Assembly (NCBI GenBank): GCA_024752435.1
Contig: CP103030.1
Coordinates: forward strand, 1,240,001-1,304,000
Direction: 5' to 3'
DNA from: Allantophomopsis cytisporea
Lineage: Eukaryota; Ascomycota; Leotiomycetes; Phacidiales; Phacidiaceae
Length of the DNA: 64,000 bases
The notes below the pieces were generated by a model that was not told the origin of the DNA, did no database searches, and was given only the letters and a program-made list of their open reading frames with translations. Shown here piece after piece: positions 1 through 11,944 of this stretch. Positions within the stretch are counted from its first letter, which is position 1, and the number at the start of each line of letters is the position of its first letter. A program made the position numbers and the translations under genes.

Positions 1-1069
1 GGTGGACGGCCACCTTTGCCTCAAAATGCTAACCAAGCACCTCAGCAAATTGGACAGATGAACCAAAATGGTCAGCAGCAAGGACAAAACAACATGCCCC
101 ATCCTAACATCCCTCAGCAACAGGGTGGGCAGATTACCAATATCAAGACTGAAGGTGCTGCTGCTGGGAATCCCTCGCCAATTAACACTGCTGCTGCGCA
201 TCAAATGGCGCAGCAGCAGAATATGCATCGACCTCCACAAAATTCCCCTCAGTCTGCAGTTCCTCAGTCTGCTACCTCACAAGGACTACCACGTCCTTTG
301 TCGCATCCCGCAGCTCTCGCCCAGGCTGCGAGAACATACTCGAGTGGTCAAACATCGGGTACCCCAAATGTTATGGGACATTCGCACGCACATCCATCTC
401 TGCCACGCGAAACACCTATTGTCAGTACTGTCAAACCACAAATTCCAAAAACTCTGCACGAAAGAGCAACCGCTCCACCACAACCTATCCCAATGGCACC
501 AGCTCGACCATCTTTGTCCGGAGGTGCCAACAACCTTGGCCACGGAGTAATGGGTCAACCAGTCCTAGCCCGTGCCCCTGGTTTCCAATTAGAAGGAGAA
601 GGTGAGAGGATCTTGAGTAAGAAGAAGTTAGATGAACTTGTACGCCAAGTTACCGGAGGAGGAGAGGGTTTGAGCGACGGTGAAGGATTGACTGCTGAGG
701 TTGAAGAGGTTAGTACTCTGTTCACTTTGGTAGAAAGGACGCGTAATTCGGCATCTATAACCGTTGTCGCGTTGCTGCAGAAGGATAAACACGTGCTAAC
801 AATATCACTAGTCCGTTCTGCAAGTTGCCGATGACTTTGTTGATCAGGTCATCACAAGCGCCTGCAAGCTGGCAAAAATCCGCGGATCTAAGGCTCTGGA
901 GATTCGTGATATCCAACTCACTCTAGAGCGCAACTACAACATTCGTATCCCTGGATATGCCAGCGACGAGATCAGAACTGTTCGCAAGTTTGCGCCTTCC
1001 CCAGCTTGGATCAACAAGATGAGTGCTATTCAAGCCGCAAAGGTTACGGGCGGTAAGGCGGACCTTTAG
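1..1069 (+). CDS. TAF12: TFIID/SAGA subunit TAF12, 3' part (5' end outside window)
   Basis: Histone-fold subunit shared by TFIID and SAGA; in this family it pairs with TAF4 (TFIID) or Ada1 (SAGA) to build the core promoter-recognition complex in the nucleus. The frame is open from base 1, so the start lies upstream. Exon 1 runs to 708 and encodes a long Gln/Asn/Pro-rich stretch, then a segment with ILSKKKLDELVRQV that opens the histone fold. An intron at 709-811 (GTTAGT, branch GCTAAC, CACTAG) keeps phase 0. Exon 2 (812-1069) carries the rest of the fold, including VADDFVDQVITSACKLAK and an ERNYNIRIPGY segment typical of TAF12, and ends shortly after it. The disordered Gln-rich N-terminus is usual for filamentous fungi. 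Assignment rests on the histone-fold signature; the intron is inferred from frame continuity. Confidence 0.92.
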
Positions 1070-1722
1070 AATGTTCAAGCTTGATATTGGTGGAGTTCAT
1101 GGATATGGGGCATAAGGAATTATCTTGGTTTATGATGACTGGGGTGGCATCAGCTGGCGTTGGGGAAGTATTTCTCGCAGAGCTGAATTATCTATCCGCT
1201 CTATAAGAGATTGCATGATTTTCCGTCACAGCAACGAAATCTGAATATATTAAACCTTTAAGTTTTCCGTTCCTTTGGTATTCCCGTAGTAATTGTATGG
1301 GAGCTTTGAATGATGTTTCATTAATGTTATTATTGTTGAGAGTGTAATAATGCGTCGCGTCTTTGGCAATAAGTTCCGCGTCATGCTCTGGTTGCCTTTC
1401 ATGCGTGAAGCCTCAGGCAGCAATAGTACGGCTTGATATCACGAGTCAGGCTGATCTGCATTCAGTCATCAGAGGAGAGCACAAGAGGAAGGATCTATGT
1501 CTTAGGCTTGACTTCACGCGGTGACCAAACTGCTCCTCACAACCCCATTCCTGTAGATAACATTAAAAACCAATCTTTATAAATTCAATTCGGACCTCAA
1601 AAAAAGATCATCACTCAGACCACCGGACTCCTGCAAACCACGGACATCATTCACGTCACGTAGCCGACTCTCTCGCTTGCCGCTCATCCTAGACTAAGCT
1701 ACCTTGAGAGCTATCTGAGAGC
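1070..1722. other. Intergenic, TAF12 3' side and RPN3 promoter
   Basis: 653 bases with no supportable gene. The left part is the TAF12 3' untranslated region. The last 150 bases, AT-rich then pyrimidine-rich, should hold the RPN3 core promoter and leader. No clear TATA or proteasome-box motif was recognised. Confidence 0.6.
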
Positions 1723-3795
1723 ATGCCAGCCAGACGTTCAACCAGATCCTCCAACAACAACCAATCCAACCAAGATAACAACATTACCCCATCCAAGCCC
1801 GAAGCAGGAGTACCTAAGTCAGGCACTCCAGTCCCTACTACGAGAACCACACGAGCGAGTTCAGCGCGATCTACGAAAGACAACAAAGCGACCGAGAAGG
1901 GTATCTCAGCGCCAGCTGACACCGACGACATGCCCAGCAAGACCCCACACCCAAACGGCACTGATCCTGTCGAAAACGGTGTCAATGGTACTAAGGACGT
2001 GGAGATGAAAGATGATGCGCCTGCTGCAAAGGGAGGCAAGGGAAAGAAGGGCAAGGACGGCGAGGAAGAGATGACTGTTGTTGTGCCACCATCTAAAGGC
2101 ACAAAGTTATCGGCACAACCTCAGAAGGATGGCGATGGCGATGTCTCCATGGGTGCATCTGGTGAGTCAGGCGAAGATAGTACAGAACCAAAGGTAGATC
2201 CAGTGGTCAAGGCAGTATCAGGTAAGCAGCAGCTGAATACGCAATATTGAAATGACGTGGCACTGATTCATATACTCAATAGACATCAAGAGCAACTTCT
2301 CTCTGTTAGAACGTGCAGTCACACATTTTGATGCGCGATTTACACTCAGAGCTCTTAGATCGATTTCCTCTCTCCGCAAACGCCTCACGCCCGAGATCAT
2401 TGCACAGGTTGTCACCGAGACGTACCCGGCCTCAAATCCCATAACAGATGCCCTTTTGAAGGCCGTCGGAAAGCATGGAGCAACTTTCGGAAAGCAGACT
2501 GCTTCTGATATGGAGATAGATCACGAGTCCAAGCCATCTCCATCGAAAGGTGCAAAGAAGGAACCAAAGGAAATCATCCCAGAGATTGATTTGTTCTTAG
2601 CTATTCTTGTCCAGATCTATCTTCTCGATAACAAGGCTATCAAGCAGGGTGTTCAATTCTCAGAATACTTGACCGAGAGAATACATTCCTTGAACCGCCG
2701 CACGCTGGATTCTCTCTCCGCACGTGTATACTTCTACTATTCCATGTTCGCTGAGCAGATCGCACCCCTTCCACCCTCTCCAGCCTCACCAATCATCTCA
2801 ATCAGACCTACACTTCTCGCTGCTCTTCGAACAGCCGTTTTGCGAAAGGATATTGACGTTCAGTCGACTGTCATCGTTATCCTTCTCCGAAACTACCTTG
2901 CCACATCCCACATTTCACAAGCCGATCTCCTTATTTCCCACACCAAATTCCCAGAAAACGCCTCCAATAACCAAGTCGCGCGTTATCTGTATTATCTAGG
3001 TCGCATTAGAGCGATCCAGCTTAGATACACAGAGGCACATGAGCATTTAACTGCTGCAACCCGCAAGGCTCCTTCAAGTCCGTGTGCTGCAGGTTTCGCT
3101 CAAACTGCCACCAAGCTTCTTTTGACCGTTGAGTTGCTTATGGGAGATATTCCTGACCGTGCTACATTCCGCCTTGCCAGTCTAGAGCGAGCTCTTCAGC
3201 CTTACCTTCTCTTGGTTCAAGCTGTGCGTGTAGGAAACCTTGAGGAGTTTGAGACTGCGATCAAGCAATATGGGGATGCTTTCAAGCGTGATGGTACTTA
3301 CACTCTCATCCTCCGCTTAAGACAAAATGTTATCAAGACCGGTATTCGTATGATGTCCCTGTCCTACTCGAGAATCTCTCTGCGAGATATTTGCATCCGA
3401 TTGCACTTGGATAGTGAAGAATCGGCTGAATACATCGTCGCGAAGGCCATCCGTGATGGTGTGATTGAGGCTTCTTTGGACCGTGAGAAGGGTTTTATGA
3501 AGAGCAAGGAGGTTGGTGACGTGTACGCAACTACTGAGCCTGGAGAGGCATTCCACGACCGTATTCGGGCTTGCTTGGCACTGCACGATGAGAGTGTCAA
3601 GGTACGTTCTCGTCGGACTTCTTACATATGCTTCGACTAATGACTTTTTAGGCTATGCGCTTCCCAATGAATCAGCACAGACTTGAGCTCAAGAATGCCC
3701 AGGAGGCACGTGAACGCGAGAGAGAAATGGCCAAGGAAATCCAGGATGGTGATCTTGACGAGGACGATCTCGGCGGCGACTTTGAAGGCATGTAA
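1723..3795 (+). CDS. RPN3: 26S proteasome regulatory subunit Rpn3 (PSMD3)
   Basis: Subunit of the lid of the 19S regulatory particle of the 26S proteasome. Three exons are inferred: 1723-2221, 2283-3601 and 3652-3795, giving 653 residues. The first intron joins G to AC (Asp) so that DIKSNFSLLERAV follows; the second is in phase 0. Residues 1-166 are low complexity and charged, longer than in yeast Rpn3. The remainder is helical-repeat sequence followed by a PCI domain over roughly residues 390-605, including the winged-helix part with ISLRDICIRLHLDSEESAEY. The C-terminus (AMRFPMNQHRLELK, then an Arg/Glu helix and acidic tail ending EGM) is typical of Rpn3. Another lid subunit, RPN12, lies at 62.4 kb. 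Confidence 0.95.
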
Positions 3796-4330
3796 TTGCA
3801 TTCTTGAAGATAAGCAGTGGAAACGATTAGGATTGAAGGCACTTCACAACATTGTTTTTCTACAATTTGGGTTGATGACCGTGAGGGATCATTCGTCTTC
3901 GAAGTGATCTTGCTACATTATGGTATTTCGTGGTGCATGCTTGTATGTGGTCAGGCGTATCACGGTGGTAGGCTCGTTGATGGTAGTAATGCAATTTTAG
4001 AGCTTTCGCTGTATATATTGGTTCACGTTTCTCTGGCTAACTTTGAAGCTTTGATGAACTTCCCTGTATGTGGACTTCATGCATTATTGTGACTGAGATT
4101 CTCCAAGTCTGGGTTCCTTATGGCAAAGCATAGGTACAACCATCGTCATTCGCCCGGGGCAGGTACGTACCCACGACATCACCATTGTAGCTACCACTTC
4201 TTCCTACAAGACATCTTCGTATGTTCTCTGACGGCATATCAAAGAGCTTTCATCATGAATCATAACAAACTTGATAAACATCAACCTTTCGCCTCGCTCC
4301 TCAATTCAATCTCCAACAAATATCACAATC
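3796..4330. other. Intergenic, RPN3 to MYST gene
   Basis: 535 bases. No gene supported; open frames here lack any recognisable protein character. Holds the RPN3 3' end and the promoter/leader of the acetyltransferase. Confidence 0.55.
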
Positions 4331-5793
4331 ATGTCATTACAGCCTCGCGATAAAGCGCAGCCTCACCAAGCGCAACCCCGGGGTTCACGCGGCCGCTTTG
4401 CCCGTCGTCAACCAAGAGTCGCGTCGACCCAATCACCACAAAGTCAAGACGCGACCTCGCACGCGACAGCATCATTAGCATCACGCTCAACTTCCCAGAG
4501 CGTAGCAGGGCTCTCCTCGCAAACCCCTGCTTCCTCACGTCAAGCTTCTACACCAACAACTCTCCAAACTCCTCAAATCCCATCCTCCAAATCGCCCTTT
4601 AACGAAGCTAGCCTAGAAAATGGCTCTGTGATTACTGTAGAGATTTTTATGCGCCCCCCAGACTGGCAGACCATGGCACGAATAACGAACAATCGCTCCC
4701 CATCCCCCTCCAATGGTGGCGGCAAGGATGATCGCTACCTCGGCGACGAGAGCGTGTCTAGTTCCACCGCTGCGCTTGAAAAGGAACCCAATATCGAAAA
4801 TGTAGTCCTTGGTGACCTTGCGTTCAAGACTTGGTATCCCAGCTTCAATTATCCGAAGGAAATCCTTGCTGGTATTGTGGGTGCCCGTGATGGACGATTT
4901 ATGGAAAGGCTGGAGCGCTTGTATGTTTGTAAGAGATGTTTTAGGTATACGAAAGAGCTAGTGGGATATTTTGCGCATGTCAAGTGTTGTGCGGCGGATG
5001 TGCCTGGGGAGAGAGTTTATATGCATGGTGATGGTTGGAGTGTTTGGGAGGTAGATGGGGAGGTTGATACTGTAAGTCCTACGTGAGTTATGAAGTTCCA
5101 TGGTGATGCTAATTAATGTAGGCTTTTTGTCAGAATCTCTCTCTATTCGCGAAGCTGTTCCTCGATAACAAATCCGTCTTTTTCGACGTCACCGGCTTCA
5201 ACTACTACTTACTCGTGCACACCGACGCTAAGACCGACGATAAGCAGGTTGTGGGTTTCTTTAGTAAGGAAAAAATGTCTTGGGATCATAATAATCTAGC
5301 CTGTATTCTTATTTTCCCACCTTGGCAGCGGAAAGGTCTTGGGGCGCTGCTTATGGGTGTCTCTTATGAGATCTCGCGGCGGGAGGGGATTCTCGGGGGA
5401 CCTGAGAAACCAATATCGGAACTTGGGAAGAAAGGATATAGCAGATACTGGGGAGGGGAGATCTCAAGATATCTACTTGGATGTAAGGAGAGTGATAGGA
5501 AGAAAACTCGAGGACGAATCACAGTTGAGGATGTCTCGAAGAATACCTGGATTACAGTGGAGGATTGTTTATGGACTTTAAGGGAGATGGATGTTGGTGT
5601 TTCTATTGGGAAGGGTAAGGGGGAGATTGAGAGGGTGGAAATTGATAAGGAGAAGATCAGAAAGTGGGTTGCGGATCACAAAATCGATTTGAGCCCTGTT
5701 GTTGATGTAGATGGGTTCGTGGAGGGATTTGCGATGAAGGAGGAGGATGAGGAAGAAGAGGATGACGATGAAGATGAGGAGGAAGGAGATTGA
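4331..5793 (+). CDS. SAS2: MYST-family histone acetyltransferase, Sas2-like
   Basis: Nuclear lysine acetyltransferase. Two exons (4331-5071, 5122-5793) joined in phase 0 give 470 residues. Residues 1-115 are Ser/Gln/Pro-rich. The MYST domain starts near residue 160 (WYPSFNYPKEI). A C2HC finger is visible: C200, C203, H216, C220. The catalytic core has ACILIFPPWQRKGLG with C308 and the acetyl-CoA loop Q316-G321, and the general-base glutamate E342 in GGPEKPISELG. The protein ends in an acidic Asp/Glu run. It has no chromo-barrel before the MYST domain (as in Esa1) and no PHD finger (as in Sas3/Mst2), so Sas2 is the best fit; that subfamily choice is inference. A 62-residue longer start upstream exists in frame terms only; the ATG at 4331 has a good fungal context. 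Confidence 0.82.
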
Positions 5794-6376
5794 GGTAGTT
5801 TGAAGAATATTGATTGCCATCTGACGATGCTATTCTATACAATGTGGTAGATAGCATTTAGTCCCTGAAGATACTGGGCGGCACCACTGTTGGATGCTCA
5901 GCTCGATTATCAACACATAACAGCCTAAGCGCAAACGGAAGCGCTCTGAAGAGATCCGGACGCTCTGCGCAGAATGGAGGTACTCAGCTCAATATCAGCT
6001 CTGTAGTGGACTGATTGATCGTCGACAAGGAACATAGATAGCTAGAATAGCTGGATTGGGAAGAATAGGCATATTCGTGGAAGCAACCTACATGATTGGT
6101 ATACAAATCAAATACAAAGACGAAATTTTACTCTTTTCAAGCTGCATACGTAGAGACCTGTTCGTTATGAAATTGTGTTGCTCAAATCTGCCCTTGCACC
6201 TGCTATGACGTTGCCTTTAACGAGCATTTCTAAATACTTGCAGCCATCAAGCCTCAATGTCAACGACGCACAACAGCTCTTCCTTAAATTTGAAAACAAA
6301 AGTGCCGATTTATAACAATTAACTACTAGCCCCTTGGATTACTTTCAAACACGATCTCCTCATATTCTCATATCTG
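5794..6376. other. Intergenic, no gene seen
   Basis: 583 bases between the acetyltransferase stop and the small mitochondrial gene. AT-rich sequence with many stops on both strands; nothing recognised. Confidence 0.55.
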
Positions 6377-6826
6377 ATGATGCGTTCATTCAGCAGAATT
6401 GCTTTGCAAACCGCTCCAAGATGGGCTGCAAGCAGCAGTGTGGCAAAGGTAGGCCACCAACAAGTCCCTTGCCCAACGAAACCTACGATCCCATGATTCT
6501 GACCTCAAATGCAGCGTTTCTCATCAACTTCACAATCAACACAATCCTCAGCCACGCCCACAAAAGTAGCGCCATCTTCAGGCAAAGATCTGCAAAATGA
6601 GCACCTCCAGGACCAAAGCACAGTCAAAGCCTCAAAAGCAGATAGCCAAGGTAGCAAAGAAGAGAAGCCGCCAAGGAAGAAGACTATGACCGAGTTGGAT
6701 GAGGAACTGAAGCGTAAGCTCGAAGGTCGCTCAGGTGAAGGTGGTGCTTCTGGGCTGGAGTATGAGGATGGGAAGGCTTCGGCGATGAAGAGGGGAGTTC
6801 GGAACAACATGTTTAGATTAATTTGA
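6377..6826 (+). CDS. Small conserved fungal protein with mitochondrial presequence
   Basis: Two exons (6377-6448 and 6515-6826) give about 127 residues; an in-frame ATG also follows at 6380. The first exon encodes a basic, Ser/Ala-rich leader (RSFSRIALQTAPRWAASSS) without acidic residues, typical of a cleavable mitochondrial presequence, and continues into RFSSTS. The mature part is Lys/Glu-rich and ends in a block that looks conserved: MTELDEELKRKLEGRSGEGG, then EYEDGK and a C-terminal RGVRNNMFRLI. From memory, such C-terminal NMFR blocks occur in small proteins of many ascomycetes, but I know no function. The intron (GTAGGC to TGCAG) is inferred because the presequence and the conserved body lie in different frames. 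Confidence 0.72.
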
Positions 6827-7565
6827 ATTTCAATTTCTATGCTTTATATCTCATATAGTGCAAACTTTTGGGCTTTATATATTCTATCAATATAGATACA
6901 AAGATGTTCTATGATCTCGGGGAGGCGTTTTCGCACTTATTTTCTATGATAAACCAACCATATGGAGTTGTTATTGAGAGTCAAACATTTATTGACAGCT
7001 ACACAGTTTTTCTGAACGGACAATTAAGGAAAGTAAAGTTCTTTAAGTTCACTCAGCTATTGAAGTCTGCGAATTACTCGATGCCGTGTGCCTAGTGTAA
7101 GGTATGCGTAGTTCGTCTTGGATTATATCACTAGGTATATAATCATAATCGCGAGTAGAGTGGTGATGTATCTTCCACGTGATCCCGTGTCATACACGTC
7201 TGGATCTCGCGTTAATACATGACGTCGTACTAAATTGTAGTACGCGACGGACTACTGCATATTCACGCTTCACTATACTCGTAGATGCTTTTCTTTGACG
7301 CGTTAACTTCCCTTTTCTTCTTATTCTTCCTCTCATCTCATTCCTTTGTGATCAATTGAAATATTACCTTTACGAAGTCGATATTCTTGACCTTTCATAA
7401 CTCATACTGACTTACTTCACCTACGGTAATTCAAATCATCTCACATCATCAAATATTCAAAGTAAGTTTATTACCATCATATGTCCTTTCAAAATGTAGG
7501 ACAGAAATCTGTGTTTTACGCGTAGATTCACTTGCTCATACCTACCAGATCCGTCAACCGCAAGA
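6827..7565. other. Intergenic, no gene seen
   Basis: 739 bases. A frame at 6868-7095 is AT-rich and shows no family character. The region after 7300 is pyrimidine-rich and AT-rich, as expected of a promoter and leader; GTAAGT at 7462 and CAG-like sites before 7566 leave room for a 5'-UTR intron. Confidence 0.5.
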
Positions 7566-9172
7566 ATGACCACAACACGCTCCTCCCAGAACTCTCAAGA
7601 GTCCCCCAAGTCTGCTTCCAAGACTGGCACCAAGCGAGCAGCAAATACTACGTCTTCTCCAGCGGCCAAGCGTGGCAAGACTGAGAAGGACCAACAGACA
7701 ATCGAGGAGACTATGAAAGGCATTGAAACTATCGAAGATGATTCTCAGATAGCCAAGCAGATCGCCGATGACAAGAAGCTGGCGAAGGAGATTACTGAAA
7801 AATCCAAGAAGGAGACTACTGAGAACTACGAGGAGACTGCTGAGACCAAGAACGAGGAACTTGCGGCCAGAGAGGCTGCTGTTAAGGATCGCGAGGATGC
7901 TATTGCTCAGAAGGAGAAGAACGGGGATGCTGTTGAAATCAAGAGTAGTAATGTCGAGCAGGGTTCAGGAAGCTCAAAGCCAAAGGGGAATAGCCCAAAA
8001 GCCGAGAAGAGCGCTTTCGACGAAGTCAGGGCAGACGCCAGTGAGGTCAAGGATGCCGTCAGAGAAGAGGAGGCCACCCAGGAAAAAGCCATTTCGAACA
8101 CTAAGTCTGTTATCAAGGATTCCAAGCGCGATGAAGCAATGCCTTCATCTATTCTAGAGAAAGGAATCATCTACTTCTTCTTCCGTGGTCGCGTTGGCAT
8201 CGAAGATCCTCAGAGTGTAGATGATATTGCTCGTAGCTACATTGTCCTTCGTCCACTCCCACTTGGCGCTAAGTTGGGTGCAGGTCCCCTTGAGGACTCT
8301 GGTGATGCACGTCTCTTGGCATTGCCCAAGAAGATTCTTCCCAAGAGCACGAGAGATCGGTTCTTGATGTTTGTTGAAAAGGCTAAGGTTACAGTTAGGG
8401 AGTTGAAGGAAGACTTCATCGCCGGATCAGAGTATGCTACCAAGACAACTGGGTACGTGTCCTCCTCAGGCTTCTGTATAGTCGCTGACATACTAAAGCA
8501 CAAGCAATGTCCCTGCCGCCACTCCAATCGCTGAAGGTATGATTTCACTATCATTTGTCAAACTATCTTCAATAGTTGAAAGATTTCGATAACTCAGATG
8601 ACTTTGAGACGTTGCAATGGGTTCACTAACACATCCTGTAGGCATCTATGCAATTACCACAACGGGTCGCGAGTCACACCTCGCCTATCACATCACGGTT
8701 CCCGAGCTTGGCGAAGTGCAGAAAGACATTGGTCTCAATGAGAAAGGCTCCTACGTCCTCTCAGCAAAAAACCCGACAGCTTCCGGCCCTGCAAACGCAA
8801 CTCTCGACAATGCCGCCGAATACCCTGAGCATATCATGAAGAAATTCCGCAACCTGCGCTGGATGCCACTTGAGCCTGAGCTGTTAGACTATGAGAGGAC
8901 GCAGTTCTTGATTATTGGGGAAGGATTAGGTGATACTGCTCATGCCACTGAGGAGTTGGCTAAGGACAAAAAGGACGAGGAGAAGATATCACCCGAGGAG
9001 GAACTGGAGAAGCTTGAGGAAGAGGTATGTTAAACGTTGAGACTCTTGGTGGGCGTCTAGCTGACTCTTGCAGGACCATGATCGCGTTGAGCATCTGAAG
9101 GGTGATGATGCCGTTTTCGCTGATTTAGGATTGAGCTCCAAAGAGTATCCTAAGATGCAGACTACTTGGTAA
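7566..9172 (+). CDS. Conserved fungal protein of the family often labelled BTB domain transcription factor
   Basis: Four exons are inferred: 7566-8452, 8499-8536, 8642-9024 and 9074-9172, giving 468 residues. Residues 1-195 are Lys/Glu-rich, predicted disordered or coiled, with a basic nuclear-signal-like KRAANTTSSPAAKRGK. A conserved domain follows from about residue 200 (GIIYFFFRGRVGIEDPQSVD, then YIVLRPLPLGAKLG, LLALPKKILPKSTRDRF) through the spliced block TPIAEGIYAITTTGRESHLA and LGEVQKDIGL. In public annotation this family is often called a BTB transcription factor, but I see no BTB fold or DNA-binding motif, so function is unknown. Exon 2 is only 38 bases; both flanking introns are needed to keep the conserved domain in frame (phases 2 and 1). 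Confidence 0.82.
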
Positions 9173-9974
9173 TCAATTCATTTCTACCAATCATTTGAAT
9201 TTTGCTATTTGAGGAAGCTATACGAGGGGGTATTCAGGATGGTGGAGCTGAGCTACTACTCTTTTTGCTGTGTATTTGGGAATTAAAAGCATATCGTTTG
9301 GTTTTATTGCTGGTCAGGTAGTTCACGGAGTCTCGTGGTGGCTTTTGTACTGGTGGACACTCAAAGTCTGGATAGAGATACTTACCTAAGTGTGGCATCA
9401 TAATATCACTACGTTGACAAGAACCAATTAATTGATACTCGTTAATACTGGTAGTCGTAGCTTAGCTGCACTTAATTCAAAGACAGCTCTGGTGGTAAAG
9501 GGCCAAATGACGGTGATTGGTACAAGATAGGTATCCTTCCACGCGAATAGGATTCAGGTCACGAATAGTATGATTTGGTGTAAGTCGCTTTTGAGTGAGG
9601 GGCAATAAATTGAATCGTTCAGCCGAAACACTCGTTATAGCACTCTGCATTATTGTAAGCCTTTACGCATGATTGAATGAATGAATGAATGAATGAATGT
9701 CGTTAAGGGCTTTTTTCTATGCCCGTTTGGATAATTTTCAAAACGACAGATTTTGCATCTTGAGGTTATTCATTGAAGCGTGATGTTCGCGGATCAGTAA
9801 GTTAGTACTTGGCCCTACACTCCAAGCGGTGTACAGGTAACACGTAAAAGTGGAGCTGCAGTTATAAATTGATAATACACTGGTATTTTACCCACTCAAG
9901 TAGCCTTCCAATATATATACATCGAAACGAATATGTCCTATATCTTACAAATATACACTTTACTTCCCGTCGCT
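9173..9974. other. Intergenic between convergent 3' ends
   Basis: 802 bases between two convergent genes. No gene supported. Contains a tetranucleotide repeat (9675-9698). Confidence 0.6.
9675..9698. repeat. (GAAT)6 microsatellite
   Basis: Six perfect GAAT units in the intergenic space between the two convergent genes. Confidence 0.95.
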
Positions 9975-11944
9975 CTATTCCTTCTTCTCATCATCACCGT
10001 CATCCTCCTCTTCCTCCGCCGGCGGCTCTACAACCTCAATCTCAACCGTCTTCCCACCCTTTCCAAAGATACCACCCTCCATCCCCTTAATCCGATATTT
10101 TCCACCACCAATCAGATCCTTCGCAACAATCTCACGCGTACGTCCCAAGCTCTCAATATCACCAATACGTTGTAAGGTATCCTCGAGGTATTTATCAAAT
10201 CCAGGCTGGGCGCAAATCGCACGGAAAGCGCGTTGCATGGGCACTGAATCAGCTCGCACTTTCGCTTGAGAGGTGATTGTGAATAGATTGATATGGTCAT
10301 AGGTGCGGTCGAAATCGGCTCGTGTCATTATTTGACGTGCTTCGTGGAGAGGAATTTCGGGGAGTATGTGGCCTTTCTCAGGATCATAGGTTACTTCCAT
10401 CTCTTTTTCCTTGTCGACAAGAGCCTTCGCAAGGACCATGGCCGCTGAGGCATACTTTTGTTGGTCCATTACGTCCTGTAGAATTTGTTAATGAATGTCG
10501 GGTTTTGAAGTGAAGGTACGTACGTCGTCCATTTCCATGCCCAAAATACCGGCGTTGTTAAGGAACCATTGCTTCTCGACTTCACTGATGTGGTCGCAGG
10601 TTTTCAACATGTCTCTTGATCTTGCGACACGATTTAGAAAGGTCAACCTTCCACCAACCCGGTTATACACTTCGGAGAGAATAGCTGAATCAGTTGTTTC
10701 CTCATGAAAATACTTCCTTCTATATCGTTGGAGGGCTGACATAGCTTGTTCCCTTGGTAAATCAGAGATTGTATGGACAGTCATTCTGGTTGACAGCTTC
10801 TTCAACCTCTCATAGACCCAATAATCGTCACTGTTGAAAATCATGGTGACCAGAGAACTTGCGGCCCATTGCTCTGCTCGTTGTTGTAATAGCTCCAATA
10901 GATCTTTTCCGTCGTCATCGTCTCGGATCATGTGTATTGAGTTGATGATGACCACCAATGGTCTTCCGATTTTCTCTCTCCTTTTCAGTGCGATTTTTTC
11001 CAACTTATTGAAGGCTCTTTCAATATCCAACAAGGCAGAGCCATCTCTTGGTCCCTTCTCCGAGAAGTAAGACCCAATATAATCTTCATGAAATTCAAAG
11101 TTCAAAGCTTTACCCAATCTCACACGAAAGATTTCGAGATCGGCGTGTGCTTCGAACATGCTTACACCTTCGCCCTGAACCTTTGCCATGGCATCTAACA
11201 ACATAGAGCTCTTCCCCGTACCCTTCTCGCCAATTAGAAGGTGATAATGCCCCTTCTCATGCCCAGCTATGATATCATCGATCCTGGGCTGTTCTTTCCT
11301 AAAGATCCAGTGCTCCTCTTCGTCGTTGATAGCATCATCTCCCTCTGTGTCGCTGGTCAGACCGTGTAACTTTGCTCGAAGACTTTTAGGCATTTCTTTG
11401 CCCATGGATGCTAGTTCAAGAACAGGATCCCCTGGGGCAAACGCTTTGCCCATCTTATGAAGTACAAGCCATTTGTAGAAATTATGATAAAAATAACCTC
11501 CCAGAGCAAACCCAGTTCCTATCACAAGAATAGACGCCAAGGCCGTTGCCCCTGACTCGAGCATTTTGGAACCCAGAGATGGCTCTGGAGGATCTTGTCT
11601 ATGACTCCTTTGTCCATTGTTGAAGTCTTCAGAGTGCTTGTTGTTGTCTAAAAGTCTGTCAGTCATGAAAGGATTCTCGGTATAAAATCCAAGTCTCAAT
11701 TGAACACATAAACTCTGATTTTTAGATGATCACGTGATTATATTTTTGAGAATTAGAGAGGAATGTTTATGCGCCGGGCAACGTGAGACTCACATGATTG
11801 CTCAGTATTCCGATTAACAGAAGACGTGCTATCTGCTGCAAATGCTCGTATCTGCAGCCTCGATCGCGACCTGGCGATATATGATCGCGTCAGGGAGTAG
11901 TGTAGGGGCCGTCTACAGGGGAGTGCAGCACGTAAAGCGACCAT
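9975..11944 (-). CDS. P-loop (AAA-type) ATPase, probable mitochondrial membrane protein
   Basis: Three exons on the minus strand (11944-11794, 11647-10524, 10475-9975) give 591 residues. Exon 1 is a classic Arg/Ser/Ala presequence starting MVALRAALPCRRPLHYSLTR, pointing to mitochondrial import. A single hydrophobic segment lies at about residues 84-104. Walker A is GEKGTGKS (190-197). The strand expected to hold Walker B reads PLVVIINSIHMI, with Asn-Ser where Asp-Glu is usual. Later blocks include LLELLQQRAEQWA and a sensor-like MIFNSDDYWVYERL, then a Glu/Asp-rich C-terminus. The fold resembles the ATPase_2/Orc1-like P-loop group; substrate and partners are unknown. Intron 1 was chosen because GTGAGT to TTTTAG is the only pair that keeps frame with the presequence; this is the least certain junction. 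Confidence 0.78.

Noticed and set aside
286..558. Open frames on the minus strand inside TAF12
   Set aside because: They are antisense shadows of the Gln/Pro-rich coding exon and show no protein character of their own.
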